This document shows, one piece after another, positions 62,786 to 64,000 of a DNA stretch of 64,000 nucleotides. The stretch's first letter is position 1. Each line of letters starts with the position of its first letter. The DNA is taken from NCBI RefSeq assembly GCF_036250735.1, contig NZ_CP109430.1, positions 5,518,001-5,582,000 of the forward strand. Reading direction: 5' to 3'. This DNA comes from Streptosporangium sp. NBC_01495 (lineage in GTDB: Bacteria > Actinomycetota > Actinomycetes > Streptosporangiales > Streptosporangiaceae). The notes under the pieces are model-generated. The model was not told where the DNA came from. It was given only the letters and a program-made list of their open reading frames with translations, and searched no databases. The position numbers and the translations under genes were made by a program.

Positions 62786-63997
62786 GTGCGGCACGCCTGG
62801 GCAGGAATCGACATCGGAAAAGGCCACCACCATGTGGTGGTTATCGATTCCGAAGGAGAGCAGCTGCTGTCACAGAAGGTGATCAACGACGAGCCGGAAC
62901 TCCTCGCCGTGCTCGACAAGGCCCTCGGCCTGGCCGAGAAGATCACCTGGGCGGTGGACATCCGCACGGGCGGCGCGGCCCTGGTGCTCGCGCTGCTGGC
63001 CGCGCAGGACCAGGAGGTCCTCTACATCTCCAGCACCATGGTCAACCGAGCCGCCGGCGGCTACCGGGGCGCCGCCAAGACCGACGCCCGCGACGCCGCG
63101 ATCATCGCCGACCAAGCCCGCATGCGCCGCGGCCTGACGGTCATCCGGCCCCACGAGGAGGACGTCGTCGAGCTGCGGCTGCTGGTCGCCCGCCGCCGCG
63201 ACCTCGTCGCCGACCGCACCAGAATGATCAACCGGCTGCGCGAGATCCTGCTGGAGCTATGGCCGGCCTTGGAGCGCACGCTGGACCTGACCAACCACGG
63301 CCCCTTGGTGCTGCTTGTCGGTTACCAGCGGCCCGCCGAGGTTCGCCGCCTGGGCGTCGCCCGGCTGGCCGCCTGGCTGAAGGCGCGCGGCGTTCGGCGC
63401 TTCAATGTGCTGGCCGCCACGGCTGTCGAGGCAGCCAAGGCGCAGACCGTCGCGCTGCCCGGCGAGCGGATGGCGTCGCAGCTGGTCGCCCAGCTCGCGC
63501 AGGACCTGATCGCCCTGGAGGAGCGAATCGACGCCGTCGTGCAGATGATCGAGGAGCGGTTCCACCAGCACGAGCTGGCCGAGATCGTCCAGAGCCTGCC
63601 CGGCGTGGGCCCCATCCTCGGCGCGGAGTTCCTCGCCGCCATCGGCGGGAACCTGCGCGACTTCGCCCACGCGGGCCACCTGGCGGCCCACGCCGGCATG
63701 TCTCCCGTCCCGCGCGACTCCGGGCGCATCAGCGGCAATATGCACCGGCCCCACCGCTATAGCCGCCCCCTCAACAGGGTGTTCTATATGTCGGCGCTAC
63801 TCAGCATTCGAAGCGATCCAGAATCCCGCCGCTTCTATGATCGCAAGCGCGCCGAGGGGAAGGGACACATTCAGGCCGTTATCGCTTTGGGCAGGCGCCG
63901 CGTTAATGTCCTCTGGGCTCTTATCCGCGACGGACGTTGCTACGACCCAACGCGCTCAGCCCAGAATCGAATGGTCATGACCACACAGGCCGCATAA
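62786..63997 (+). mobile_element. IS110-family transposase (DEDD recombinase)
   Basis: 403 residues from GTG 62786 behind GGAGACGGC. N-terminal RuvC-like DEDD domain: WAGIDIGKGHHHVVVID, WAVDIRTGG, and KTDARDAAIIADQARM. Coiled-coil middle (LVARRRDLVADRTRMINRLREILLE). C-terminal Tnp_20 domain with LPGVGPILGAEFLAAIGG and the serine-containing AAHAGMSPVPRDSGRISG. The reading frame is complete, ending 3 bases before the window edge. The element inserted, or lies, just outside the array 2 leader. No target-site duplication is expected for this family. Confidence 0.93.
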
Positions 63998-64000
63998 CAG

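Overview
The window is high-GC DNA with frequent GTG/TTG starts, several genes whose -10 box sits directly before the start codon, AfsQ1-like signalling, TetR/Lrp/XRE regulators and an FxLD-type lanthipeptide cluster. This points to a filamentous actinomycete, probably of the Streptosporangiaceae/Nocardiopsaceae kind (inference; no rRNA or tRNA is present to prove it).

1-31 kb is ordinary chromosome. It holds an AfsQ1/Q2-like two-component system with a downstream lipoprotein, a VanY-like D,D-peptidase, a STAND-type ATPase regulator, an Asp/Glu racemase, a translationally coupled ddl-murF pair, a membrane serine hydrolase, a NarL-type kinase whose reading frame has lost its stop, a group 2 sigma factor and an ECF sigma factor. 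There are also two Lrp regulators each divergent from its probable target (an SMP-30 lactonase and an amino-acid dehydrogenase), TetR/methyltransferase and TetR/NmrA divergent pairs with palindromic operators, an MFS exporter, a GH43 enzyme and small secreted proteins.

31-45 kb (all minus strand) is a type III CRISPR effector operon of the III-D 'fusion' type (III-Dv). Reading from upstream: a two-TM SAVED effector; a Cas10 with GGDD cyclase motif but no HD domain; a Cas7-Csx10(Cas5)-probable Cas11 fusion; a tandem Cas7-Cas7 fusion; Csx19; and a TIGR03986 Cas7 with insertion. After a 300-bp gap come a large protein with two CARF-like Rossmann units, an unrecognised 362-residue protein and a TIGR02452 poly(ADP-ribose) glycohydrolase. 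The expected logic is target RNA binding, cyclic oligoadenylate synthesis by Cas10, and activation of the SAVED membrane effector and possibly of the tandem-CARF protein. No cas1, cas2 or cas6 is present.

45-62 kb is a CRISPR region broken up by cargo. Units of one 30-bp repeat (minus-strand crRNA tag ending GGTCGCAAC) occur as a two-repeat relic (45.1 kb), a three-repeat relic (47.5 kb), an eight-repeat array (58.2-58.7 kb) and a thirteen-repeat array (61.4-62.2 kb). The last two have near-identical leaders. Between them lie: (a) a radical SAM / exonuclease / ATPase / aldo-keto reductase operon cut at both ends exactly at CRISPR repeats; (b) a GNAT gene with an in-frame TGA, an XRE regulator and a complete FxLD lanthipeptide cluster (precursor, LanB, LanC, SpaB_C-methyltransferase fusion, TPR-like protein); (c) a second, paralogous XRE regulator and a SAM methyltransferase. 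The two XRE genes share a TTGGCCAA operator motif.

62-64 kb holds a 93-bp tandem duplication followed by an IS110-family element whose transposase ends at the window edge.
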